64,000 bases of DNA. Source: Planctomycetota bacterium (GTDB lineage Bacteria; Planctomycetota; Planctomycetia; Pirellulales; Lacipirellulaceae). Below the pieces are notes generated by a model. That model did not search any database. It was not told the origin of the DNA and saw only the letters and a list, made by a program, of their open reading frames with translations. The first letter of the stretch is position 1. Every line of letters begins with the position of its first letter. Of the stretch, positions 56,029 through 64,000 are shown piece after piece. Made by a program: the position numbers and the translations under genes. The stretch is taken from positions 1-64,000 of the forward strand of contig JAKOXH010000076.1 in the NCBI GenBank assembly GCA_029781135.1. Reading direction: 5' to 3'.

Positions 56029-59000
56029 ATGCCTCCTCGCATGATGCAACCCGCGCTTTTCAAGGACGACCTCGCCCGCACCGCTCGGCAGCCAAAAACC
56101 GACCGCCTCTTTCTCGCCCGGCTCGTCGAAAACGCCGGCGACGATAACCGCCTCGACGAGCACGAAATCGAACGCGCTCACGCCATCCTCGTGCGCTGGG
56201 CCGATTTCGAACGCACCGGCCGCCTTGCCAAGCTCAACGAAACGCAACTTCAAGGCGATTTCCTGCGCGATGTCTTCGGCGACGCCCTCGGCTACACTCG
56301 CGCCGCCGAAAACCTGCCCGCCTGGCATCTCGAACAGCACCTCCCACTTTACGGCCACACGCCCGACGCTGTTCTCGGCCAATTCGCACAAGGCGAGCCA
56401 AAAAATCCGCTCGCCGTGATCGAACTGAAGGGTTCCGGCACGCATCTTGACCGCGACCGCAGCAACGGTCGCACCGCCGTCGATCAGTGTTGGGATTACC
56501 TCGTCGACATGCCGCCCGCCTGCCGTTGGGGCATCGTTTCCAACATCATCAGCATCCGCCTGTACGAGCGTAACTCGACCAAACGCGTTTACGAACATTT
56601 CACGCTGCAATCGCTCCGCGACGTTCGCACCTTTCGCCAGTTCTACGCGCTCTTCCGCCGCAAGGGTCTCATCGAACCCACCGCCGGCGCGCCGCCCACC
56701 GCCGAACGACTTTACGACGAAACCCGCAACCGTCAGCGCGATGTCGGCGACCGCCTTTACGAAGACTATTCCAACAACCGCAACGAACTCATTCAGTATC
56801 TCCACTTCAAGCTCGGCCAGCCCGTTGATAAGGCGATCGAAATGGCCCAACGCCTGTTCGATCGGGTCATGTTCATCGCCTTCTGCGAGGACCGCCAGCT
56901 TCTGCCGAAACGCACGATCCCCAAGGCCTACACGGTGGCCGGCTTCCACGATGTCACCAACCCGCGCTGGCAAAACTTCAAACGGCTCTTCCGCTTCATA
57001 GATGTCGGCAGCACGCCCTACGAAATCCCCAAATACAACGGCGGCCTGTTTGCCGAACACGAAGTCGATAACCTCGAGCTCCCCGATACGCCTTGGACCG
57101 ACTTCTTCCACCGCATCAGCCATTACAGCTTTGCCGACGAAGTCAATCTCGATGTCCTCGGCCACCTCTTCGAACGCTCGATCACGGAGCTCGAAAAACT
57201 GAAAGTCGGCGGCCTCTTTGGTGATGCCGAGAAGGCCGAACGCTTCGCCGCCATGCCCCAGTCGGCCAAGCGCAAACAGCTTGGCATCTATTACACGCCG
57301 CCCGAACTCACCAGCCTCATCGTTCAGTACACCGTCGGCGAGCTCATCGACGAACGCTTTGCCGACCTCGCCGTTGAGTTCGGCATCAGCAAGAAAGAGG
57401 CCCGCCGCCGCATCATGCCCGACGAGGAAGCCTTTTGGCGCGGCTGCCTCGCCATCCTCCGCAATCTCAAAATCGTCGACCCTGCCTGCGGCTCGGGCGC
57501 GTTCTTGTTCCAGGCCTACACCGTCCTCGAACACCGCTACTTCGAAGTCATCGGCCACTTGCAGCAATTGAAGACGCCCGACGCCGACGACCTTGCCGAT
57601 CAAGTGCCTGTGTTCATCCTCAACGAAAACATTTACGGCGTCGATCTTTCGCCCGAAGCGGTCGAAATCACGCAACTCGCCCTCTGGATACGCTCGGCCA
57701 CACCCGGCCAAACGCTTGCCACGCTCAGCCGCAACATCGTCCACGGCAACTCGCTCGTCCACGACCCGGCCCAACACCCCGCCGGCTTCAACTGGCAAGA
57801 ACGCTTCCCCGAAGTATTTACTAATTCTTCGGATCATTCCCATCCAGCAAGCCGGGGCGTCCCCGCCCCCGGCCCCACCCCCCTGCTCCCTCGCCAACCC
57901 GGCTTCGACTGCGTCATCGGCAACCCGCCTTGGGAGCGCATCAAACTCCAAGAACGCGAGTTCTTCTCGCTGCCCGCACCCGAAATCGCCACCGCCACGA
58001 ACGCCGCCACGCGCCGCAAGCTCGTCGCCAAACTCGAAGCCGCGGATCCTGCCCTGTTCGAACGCTACCAACAAGCCCGGTCGTCGGCCGATTCGCTCCT
58101 CACCTACTGCCGCACTTCCGACCAATACCCACTCACCGGCAAAGGCGACATCAACCTCTACGCCGTCTTCGCCGAACTCGCTTACCAACTTGTCGCCCCC
58201 TACGGCCGCGTCGGACTCCTCACGCCCTCCGGCATCGCGTCTGATAAGACAACGATGGACTTCTTCGCGGCCGTTGCCGAAACGAATCGCCTGATTCGGC
58301 TCTACGACTTCGAAAACAAAAAGGTCTTTTTTCCCGAGGTACATGCGTCATTCAAGTTCTGCATTCTCAACTTCGGTGGAGTCGAGGTTCGGCATTCAGC
58401 GTCCGATTTCGCGTTCTTTCTCCACAGCGTCGACGAACTGGAAGAACGCAATCGCCATATCGAACTTTCCGGCGACGACATCAAGTTACTGAACCCCAAC
58501 ACACGGACTTGCCCGATCTTCCGCACCCGCCGCGACGCGGAAATTACCAAGGCCATCTACCGCCGCATCCCGATCCTCATCGATCACAATCGCACCGGCC
58601 CAACTGCTAACCCCTGGGGCATTAAGTTCGCAACGATGTTCCATCAAACAAACGACGCCGAGCTCTTCCACGAACCCGACGCCCTCAAGAAGGAAGGCTT
58701 CAAACTCAAAGGCAACGTCTGGACGAAAGGCAAACAAAAGTATCTGCCGCTGTACGAAGCAAAAATGGTCCAGGCTTTTGATCATCGCGCCGCTAATGTT
58801 GTAACGGACAAAGCAAATTGGATGCGCCAAGGACAAACGGAAAAGCCGTCCACCGTTGATTATCAGAATCCCGAGTACGCGGCGATCCCGCGTTTTTGGG
58901 TAAGCACGAACGATGTAACTCTGCCAGATTTCGGTGCAATGGGATTCAAGGACATTACCAGTCCAACGAATCAACGCACGATGATTGCAGCGTTCGGTCC

Positions 59001-59544
59001 TCATGCCGGATATACAAACCACTTTGTATTGGTTCATTCAGCGAATTCCGCTGCTGCCCAGCTTTGTTTGTTAGCGAACTTTAATACATACGTTTATGAC
59101 TTCTGTTCGCGCCAGAAGATTGGTGGCGTGACCCTTAATTTCTTCATCGTCGAACAACTTCCCACGCTTCCCCCCGACACCTACGCCAAATCCTGCCCCT
59201 GGTCGCGCAAGAAAACGACGCTCGAAACCTGGATCAGCGAGCGCGTATTGAAACTCACCTGCACGGCCGAAGACATGCTCCCCTTGGCCGACGCTTGCGA
59301 TTTCAAATCAGGCAGCTTCAAAAAAGAATACGGCGGCCGACTCAACAAATGGGACGAAGCCGAACGCGCCCAACTCCTGGCCGAACTCGACGCCGCCTAC
59401 TTCCACCTCTACGGCCTCAGTCGCGACGATGCCGAATACATCCTCTCGACCTTCAAAGGCATCCACGAGCGCACCCCGCTCCTCCCCGATTCCGCCAGCC
59501 CCGCCCAACACATCCTCAACCTCTACGACCAATACGCGTCGTAG
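56029..59544 (+). CDS. Eco57I-like type IIG restriction-modification enzyme
   Basis: The protein has 1171 residues. The N-terminal nuclease part has a PD-(D/E)xK-like pattern: HTPDAVLGQ with D113, then AVIELKGSGTHLD with E132 and K134. Next comes a helical connector (to about 400) and KRKQLGIYYTPPELTSLIVQ leading to the adenine methyltransferase domain: motif I IVDPACGSGAFLFQAY (about 482-497) and motif IV VIGNPPWERI (NPPW at 631-634). The rest is a target-recognition and helical region. A single chain that cuts and methylates is the type IIG/L plan. A proline-rich, repeat-like insert of about 25 residues (ASRGVPAPGPTPLLPRQPG) lies just before NPPW. No other BREX, DISARM or type I genes flank it. 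Confidence 0.9.
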   Translation: MPPRMMQPALFKDDLARTARQPKTDRLFLARLVENAGDDNRLDEHEIERAHAILVRWADFERTGRLAKLNETQLQGDFLRDVFGDALGYTRAAENLPAWHLEQHLPLYGHTPDAVLGQFAQGEPKNPLAVIELKGSGTHLDRDRSNGRTAVDQCWDYLVDMPPACRWGIVSNIISIRLYERNSTKRVYEHFTLQSLRDVRTFRQFYALFRRKGLIEPTAGAPPTAERLYDETRNRQRDVGDRLYEDYSNNRNELIQYLHFKLGQPVDKAIEMAQRLFDRVMFIAFCEDRQLLPKRTIPKAYTVAGFHDVTNPRWQNFKRLFRFIDVGSTPYEIPKYNGGLFAEHEVDNLELPDTPWTDFFHRISHYSFADEVNLDVLGHLFERSITELEKLKVGGLFGDAEKAERFAAMPQSAKRKQLGIYYTPPELTSLIVQYTVGELIDERFADLAVEFGISKKEARRRIMPDEEAFWRGCLAILRNLKIVDPACGSGAFLFQAYTVLEHRYFEVIGHLQQLKTPDADDLADQVPVFILNENIYGVDLSPEAVEITQLALWIRSATPGQTLATLSRNIVHGNSLVHDPAQHPAGFNWQERFPEVFTNSSDHSHPASRGVPAPGPTPLLPRQPGFDCVIGNPPWERIKLQEREFFSLPAPEIATATNAATRRKLVAKLEAADPALFERYQQARSSADSLLTYCRTSDQYPLTGKGDINLYAVFAELAYQLVAPYGRVGLLTPSGIASDKTTMDFFAAVAETNRLIRLYDFENKKVFFPEVHASFKFCILNFGGVEVRHSASDFAFFLHSVDELEERNRHIELSGDDIKLLNPNTRTCPIFRTRRDAEITKAIYRRIPILIDHNRTGPTANPWGIKFATMFHQTNDAELFHEPDALKKEGFKLKGNVWTKGKQKYLPLYEAKMVQAFDHRAANVVTDKANWMRQGQTEKPSTVDYQNPEYAAIPRFWVSTNDVTLPDFGAMGFKDITSPTNQRTMIAAFGPHAGYTNHFVLVHSANSAAAQLCLLANFNTYVYDFCSRQKIGGVTLNFFIVEQLPTLPPDTYAKSCPWSRKKTTLETWISERVLKLTCTAEDMLPLADACDFKSGSFKKEYGGRLNKWDEAERAQLLAELDAAYFHLYGLSRDDAEYILSTFKGIHERTPLLPDSASPAQHILNLYDQYAS

Positions 59545-59864
59545 AGTGGGCACCGCCCCACCACCCCTTTATTTTGCCCCGACGATAAATCTCGTCGAAT
59601 TTCTTACGTCGTGCCGTCGTGGTAAACCAGTCTTCCGCCAAGCAGGCCTCTCGCCAGTCAATCCTCGCACCTCGCTCCTTCGCACCGCACCCGTACCGGC
59701 TTTCCCATTCCGCACGCCCGCTCCTTTCCGTGTCATCGCCACTCCGGCGATTCGGTTGAAGACCCAGCTAGCGGCCGTTCGATCTCTACAACATCGACGG
59801 TCAACCGATTCCCACGGTCGCTCCTGCGCCGCCTGGCAATTCACACCGTGAAATCGCTACAGCT
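59545..59864. other. intergenic region after the restriction enzyme
   Basis: 320 bases. Short open frames exist, but none has protein-like features. No clear terminator is visible. Confidence 0.35.
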
Positions 59865-60137
59865 ATGGACCTCAATCGCAATCAATTCTTCTTTATCGGT
59901 TTGCTGGTCTTCCTGATCGGGTTCCAGGTGCGCTACGTCAGCGCGTACGTGCTCAACCCCCAGGCCACGCAATTCCTGGCCGATCGCACCGGCCAATCGG
60001 CCGGTATGACCGGCATGTTCACCGCCGGCGGAGCACGCAAAGTGATCCAACCGCCCGAGTGGGTTTCCTGGTGCCTGATGTCGGTCGGCGCCGTGCTCTG
60101 CCTCCACGCCCTCGCGATGCCCAAACCCAGCGGATAG
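59865..60137 (+). CDS. small conserved membrane protein
   Basis: The protein has 90 residues with two hydrophobic helices: residues 6-30 (QFFFIGLLVFLIGFQVRYVS) and 66-85 (VSWCLMSVGAVLCLHALAMP). The linker between them ends in GGARKVIQPPEWVSW. It appears to belong to a short planctomycete membrane-protein group without known function. The gene stands alone, about 250 bases before the STAS protein. Confidence 0.75.
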   Translation: MDLNRNQFFFIGLLVFLIGFQVRYVSAYVLNPQATQFLADRTGQSAGMTGMFTAGGARKVIQPPEWVSWCLMSVGAVLCLHALAMPKPSG

Positions 60138-60384
60138 CCGACGAGCGCCAGCCAATCGACTTGCGGAAGCGGCTTGCAAGGCACCTTTCGCCACGAGCCC
60201 GCAAAATCGCTGCAAGCCACCCGGGCGGCACGCTATAACGCTTAGCCAAACCTTGCCGAGGGCCCCCTACCCAGGTATCATCAATTGCGTGGCTCCACTT
60301 CGCTCGTCGGGGCGAAGTTTCGGCGCCGCCGCTTCGTTTTAACGGCCCGTGGGCCCCATTCGTGGGTTGGAGGGAACGCATTTC

Positions 60385-60738
60385 ATGGCCACGTTGCGAC
60401 GCATCAAAGTGAATGACACGGGCAAGGTGACGGTCGTCACGTTCAATGATTCCAAAATCATTGACGAGGCCGAAATCCAAGAATTCGGCCAGGAACTTTA
60501 CGACTTGGTCGAACGGGGCGGTAAGAAAAAGATCATCCTCAACTTCGGCAACGTGGAGTTCCTCTCCAGCGCCGCCTTGGGCAAGTTGATCGGCTTCGAC
60601 AAGCGGGTGAAACAAAATAAGGCCGAACTGATGCTGACCAATATCCGGCCAGAGATTTACGAAGTGTTCGCGATCACCAAACTGACTAAGCTATTTATTA
60701 TCAAGGATGACGAAGCCGACGCATTGGCCGCGATGTAG
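60385..60738 (+). CDS. STAS-domain anti-sigma factor antagonist
   Basis: The protein has 117 residues covering one STAS domain: VTVVTFNDSKIIDEAEIQEF, KKIILNFGNVEFLSSAALGK and LIGFDKRVKQNKAELMLTNI. The SS in FLSSAALGK is the phosphorylatable serine site of SpoIIAA/RsbV-type antagonists. It would bind an anti-sigma kinase when unphosphorylated. The HATPase protein encoded about 100 bases downstream is the obvious partner. The ATG at 60385 follows GGAGGGAA, and the 12 upstream codons are dropped. Confidence 0.9.
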   Translation: MATLRRIKVNDTGKVTVVTFNDSKIIDEAEIQEFGQELYDLVERGGKKKIILNFGNVEFLSSAALGKLIGFDKRVKQNKAELMLTNIRPEIYEVFAITKLTKLFIIKDDEADALAAM

Positions 60739-60845
60739 CGTTACCCCATCGAGCGTGCACCCAGAGTTATTTGCCATTTCGACTTCGGCGGCCGACGAGC
60801 ACACAGGCCGCACAACGATGGCACTCGCGGCGGAGTGTTGAGCGC

Positions 60846-61268
60846 ATGTCGGAACCCCGCTGGACTTGGACCGTTGACGAGAAGCTGCCCAGCCAAAAGG
60901 GGGCTCACCTTCCTCTGTTGGAAGAGATTCTGCAGCAGTTGGAACGCCTGGGCTGGAACGGCCGCGATTTCTTCGGCATTCAAATGGCCCTGGAGGAATC
61001 GCTGACCAACGCCATCCGCCACGGCAACCGCTTCGACGAATCGAAACGCGTTCATGTGGAATGCAAACTGGGACCGGAGCGGTTCTGGCTTCGCGTCGCC
61101 GACGAGGGCCTCGGTTTCAAGGTGCAGGCCGTGCCAGATTGCACCTGCGATGAGAACCTGGAATGCCCCGGCGGCCGGGGTGTCGCGCTGATCAATGCCT
61201 ACATGACCCGCGTCGAATACAACGACCGCGGCAACTGTGTCACAATGGAGAAAACCCGCACAACCTGA
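60846..61268 (+). CDS. RsbW-like serine-protein kinase / anti-sigma ATPase
   Basis: The protein has 140 residues with a GHKL-type HATPase fold: N-box FGIQMALEESLTNAIRHGN, G1 box RVADEGLGFKVQAV, and G2 GGRGVALINAYM. This is the SpoIIAB/RsbW family, which phosphorylates a STAS antagonist or holds a sigma factor. A Cys-rich insert (PDCTCDENLECPGG) precedes the G2 box, a feature I know from planctomycete members and a possible metal or redox site. It follows the STAS gene. The cognate sigma factor is not adjacent. Confidence 0.9.
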   Translation: MSEPRWTWTVDEKLPSQKGAHLPLLEEILQQLERLGWNGRDFFGIQMALEESLTNAIRHGNRFDESKRVHVECKLGPERFWLRVADEGLGFKVQAVPDCTCDENLECPGGRGVALINAYMTRVEYNDRGNCVTMEKTRTT

Positions 61269-61343
61269 ACCGGCAGCCCCGCGGTGCGGAACACATCGCC
61301 CTTGCGAGCCCGGTCAATCGCAGTCAGAATAGAGGCTTGCCAT

Positions 61344-61419
<76 letters not shown>

Positions 61420-61667
61420 TTTGTTTTTCTACGAACAAAACAGACAAGTCAGTTAACCGTCCTGTACAAATAGATCGCGAATCGCAAGTTGTTGGTCCGA
61501 GCGAACCACATAAAGTATCCGAGCGAGCCTGATTGCCAACGGATGGAAGACTTGGCAGAGTGGGCAGGTCACTCTGGAAGTGAAAGTCGGCCGTGAAAGC
61601 GGTCGTGGTGCAGATCAATCCCACCGGCAATTCATTGACAACTGCACCGATTTAGTCGAAACGACCG

Positions 61668-62759
61668 CTACGCAGCTTGGCGGTAGAAGTGCTTCAGCAA
61701 TCCGCCGAGGCGAGAATCGCACCTAATTTGGGCCAGCGAAAGCGGCTCGGTCGCTATAGCCGTGTTGTCGGCGCTATCGACGACGGCAGCATGTCGTTGC
61801 GGCAGCAGCACATTGCCGATGCCTTGATGAGGTCGGCGATCCAGGTAGTAGGCTACGTATTCCGCGACGATGTGGTCGAAGTGCTCTTGGCCAAACACGA
61901 TGAAGTGGTTGAGGGCCTCGTACTTCAGCGACTGAATCCAGCGTTCAACGAACGCATTCAAGTTCGGAGCTTGCGGACCAACCGGCTTTACCTGGATCGA
62001 CTGCTCCTTAAACACCTGATCGAATGCCTTCGAGAACTTCCCATCGTAGTCGCACGTGACGATCTCGCAAGGCAATTGCTCCACCGCGGCGTGATCGAGA
62101 AATGCACGAGCCTGCGTCTCCATCCAAACCGCATCGGGCTGGAACGTGCCGGGTGTGACAAAGGTCCGGCGCGTGGCCAAGTGGATGAACGCCAACGCAA
62201 AGATTTGCCGCGGCCCTTGGAGCGTCCAGACGCGCTTGCTGAAGAAGTCGCACTGCCACAGCGTTTCGGAATGAATTCGCAGGAAGTCGCTCCAGGTGCC
62301 CTTGCCACGCCTTGGCCCGGGATCAAGGCCATGCTCGATGAGGATGTTTTTCACGGATTGCCGGCAGACGGGACCGACACGCAGCTTTTTCAATTCGCCA
62401 AGGATACGCGTATATCCCCACCCTGTCTCCCTGGCAATAAGCACGACCAGCTCCCGCACGATGGCCGCCAGGCGGGGACGCCCCTTGCGAGTCGGCTCGG
62501 TTGTACCGTCCTCTTTTCGAACCCAGCGGCGGAAAGTGGAGTAGCTGACGATGGTAATCAGGTGCCGGATGCTAGGACCAAGTTCCTTGCCCAGCTTCAA
62601 TAACTTCGCGCGTTCGTCCGGGCTGAGAAAGACATGCTTCTTTGGCACCCGCTTGCGGAGCATTTCATTCTCGGCCTTGAGGTACTCAACCTGCTTCTGG
62701 AGGTCGCCGGTCGTCGAACGGGCGAGCAAGAAGAGGAGTGGCTGGAAAAGTCGGCTCAC
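61668..62759 (-). CDS. integrase-core (rve, DDE) transposase
   Basis: The protein has 363 residues from the GTG at 62759; the open frame extends to a TTG at 62804. An N-terminal coiled coil (LQKQVEYLKAENEMLRKRVP) and a helix-turn-helix (ITIVSYSTFRRWVR, then GWGYTRILGELKKL) precede the catalytic core, with DDE residues in LWQCDFFSKRVW, IVTCDYDGKFS and NAFVERWIQSLKYEAL. It belongs to the IS3/IS481-like integrase-core proteins common in planctomycetes. No clear terminal inverted repeats or target duplication could be found, so the IS borders are not called. It lies 250 bases from tRNA-Asn. Confidence 0.88.
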   Translation of the reverse strand: MSRLFQPLLFLLARSTTGDLQKQVEYLKAENEMLRKRVPKKHVFLSPDERAKLLKLGKELGPSIRHLITIVSYSTFRRWVRKEDGTTEPTRKGRPRLAAIVRELVVLIARETGWGYTRILGELKKLRVGPVCRQSVKNILIEHGLDPGPRRGKGTWSDFLRIHSETLWQCDFFSKRVWTLQGPRQIFALAFIHLATRRTFVTPGTFQPDAVWMETQARAFLDHAAVEQLPCEIVTCDYDGKFSKAFDQVFKEQSIQVKPVGPQAPNLNAFVERWIQSLKYEALNHFIVFGQEHFDHIVAEYVAYYLDRRPHQGIGNVLLPQRHAAVVDSADNTAIATEPLSLAQIRCDSRLGGLLKHFYRQAA

Positions 62760-63497
62760 GATGGTATTATCCGGGAATTGCCGTGTAGAATCGAGAAGTG
62801 GCAATCTTTTTGTACACCGAACGTACCGGCTGCGGACGGAGGGAAGCTGATCATTTCTGAATCCAGTGGGGCTCGTTCTGGCAGGCCGTGATGGTCTGGC
62901 AAGTTACATGGAATGAGAAGTGATCGGCGCTCGCGCGGCTGTTAACCGGCCGGGCGATCTTCCGAACGGTGAGAAAAAAAGTCCGCGAGTTCACAGCGGC
63001 GCGACAATTGGCCTTAACCCGCCAGTCGCAATTTCGTAACCGGTTGCGTTCGTTTGAGGGGTGACCGAAAGGGTCTCGAACTTAGCAACTCCATAGGCGA
63101 TAAGCACTTAGAGAAATCGAAAAAGAGAGTATTGTTACGAAGAGAGTTCCTTACGGGGAGGGGCAGGTCAGTTGTCGGCGAACGCCTAGCACGCGATTTA
63201 AGCCACGCTCAGCGGGAAGGTATCGGAGGCCGTCTTACCCCGTCGGCGCTCGCGAGGCGCAATTCTGTGCGACGGGATTCCCGGTATTGGCGGTGAATCC
63301 GCATCTATTCGGGCGTTCAGAGTGAAGAACACTCAGTTGTTGGAAACCGGAATTGAAAAACGGTAGCCTACCGTTCTTCGTTTTTCGGTGACTCCCGAAC
63401 TACCGCAATTTCCCGATAGAAAATGCAATTCTGTGGGTAGTGGTACAGTTTAGAAAATAGATTTGTGGGGTTTGGCACGCGAGTTGTGCAATTACCC
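62760..63497. other. non-coding stretch in the right-end accessory region
   Basis: About 740 bases without a convincing gene. It holds a 14-bp copy of the tRNA-Asn anticodon region (62935-62948) and the terminator of the P63C gene (63355-63378). The right half looks more A+T-rich than the core genes, as expected for acquired DNA. Confidence 0.4.
63355..63378 (-). terminator. terminator downstream of the P63C gene
   Basis: On the minus strand, AACGGTAG and its complement form a compact hairpin (63359-63375) followed by a TTTC tract. It lies about 120 bases beyond the stop of the P63C gene. Confidence 0.5.
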
Positions 63498-64000
63498 CTA
63501 GCCTTCCCCGTCCTTCTCTTCAAGCATCTTGAGAATTGGCTTGTCAGACAAATCTTCGGGCACAGGTGCACCGCGATCAAGCAATTCGTGAAACTGGTCG
63601 TAATTCTTTGAGATTCGCATATAGCCAATCACCATTCCGAGGTGCTGTAATAGCTTCGGATGTCCTTTGTCCTCACTGAGCCATTGATGCAATTTATTGC
63701 TTTTTCGATTGCCATCATCGTCAGTGCTTTTATTTTTCAGTTCCTCAAGTACGCGGGGGTGAAGCCGCCGATAAACGATGTCATTAGTTAGGTGGCCAAA
63801 GTACTGAGGAAGCTGCATATCTGGGCGCAACTGAACGCGGCGCAAACGGCACAGTTCCTTAAAATATTCCGCTGGAAACGTGCGCACCCAGCGTCGAATC
63901 TTCTCGGATAAGTATTCTTCAAGCAGTTTTTCCAGGGCGTCGCGCTGACGAGCGTATTGAAAGCCTGTGGCCTCATCCACTAGCGCGACGATTCCTACAT
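63498..64000 (-). CDS. P63C-domain protein, C-terminal part (cut by window edge)
   Basis: At least 167 residues are in the window and the frame runs out at the right edge. The window edge reads VGIVALVDEATGFQYARQRD, followed by LLEEYLSEKIRRWVRTFPAE, YFKELCRLRRV, and LPQYFGHLTNDIVYRRLHPR with VLEELKNK. This is the P63C domain (PF10546), found in phage and plasmid proteins of unclear role, sometimes associated with antirepressors. The last 60 residues are a helical tail (KLLQHLGMVIGYMRISKNYD). It appears richer in A+T than the core genes. The N-terminus is missing. Confidence 0.88.
   Translation of the reverse strand, partial: VGIVALVDEATGFQYARQRDALEKLLEEYLSEKIRRWVRTFPAEYFKELCRLRRVQLRPDMQLPQYFGHLTNDIVYRRLHPRVLEELKNKSTDDDGNRKSNKLHQWLSEDKGHPKLLQHLGMVIGYMRISKNYDQFHELLDRGAPVPEDLSDKPILKMLEEKDGEG

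Noticed and set aside
55909-58344. 811-residue antisense open frame opposite the restriction enzyme
   Set aside because: Its sequence is a low-information Val/Asp/Gly/Glu-rich mirror of a GC-rich gene. The plus strand has an unbroken methyltransferase with all motifs, so this is a shadow.
56029-59544. BREX PglX or DISARM methylase as identity of the large methyltransferase
   Set aside because: None of the partner genes (pglZ, brxC, drmA-C) is present, and the N-terminal D/ExK nuclease pattern fits a self-contained type IIG enzyme.

Overview
The window reads as chromosome from a planctomycete, probably a Pirellulales-type organism. The signs are exported proteins with the planctomycete N-terminal FE-x-LE-x-R motif, a PEP-CTERM-tailed hydrolase, formylglycine-type sulfatases, tetrahydromethanopterin-linked C1 genes (fhcA, fhcB), an ECF sigma factor overlapping a Ser/Thr kinase with TPR repeats, and planctomycete-type tyrosine integrases. 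There is no rRNA and no CRISPR array.

Layout. (1) 1-94: start of another tyrosine integrase running off the left edge. (2) 213-6307: a compact 6.1-kb integrative element in the 3' end of an initiator tRNA-Met gene, bounded by a 25-bp direct repeat. It carries an unknown protein, an AlpA-like HTH protein, a ParB-domain protein with a Topo VI-A/Toprim-like C-terminal half, a PrimPol-type replication protein, an XRE regulator and a tyrosine integrase. The integrase frame runs through the att core into the tRNA, and its probable native C-terminal tail lies at the opposite end of the element. (3) 6.8-13.5 kb: two LE-x-R surface proteins flank an ECF sigma / kinase-TPR pair. (4) 13.6-19.8 kb: carbohydrate locus (Gfo/Idh/MocA oxidoreductase, GH130, GT4 with a helical C-terminal domain, second GH130). 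(5) 19.9-35.9 kb: potassium-channel-like protein, secreted proteins, two sulfatases, a 2H-phosphoesterase-like protein, HEAT protein, DUF1254 protein, LssY_C protein, HpcH/HpaI aldolase. (6) 36-39.7 kb: mobA-like, fhcB and divergent fhcA. (7) 39.8-54 kb: EamA and SulP transporters, a tripartite RND efflux set, a beta-propeller protein and a fused MFS-PlsC-acyl-ACP synthetase. (8) 54-59.5 kb: small secreted protein, PEP-CTERM SGNH hydrolase and a single-chain Eco57I-like restriction-modification enzyme. (9) 59.9-64 kb: STAS and HATPase regulatory pair, tRNA-Asn, a DDE integrase-core transposase and a P63C-domain gene cut by the right edge.

The strongest candidate for something new is the 6.1-kb element. 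It combines an unusual ParB plus Topo VI-A-like protein, a PrimPol replicator with a palindromic repeat inside its coding sequence, and an integrase whose C-terminus is exchanged on integration. Its gene set resembles phage satellites in outline, but no capsid-interference gene was recognised.
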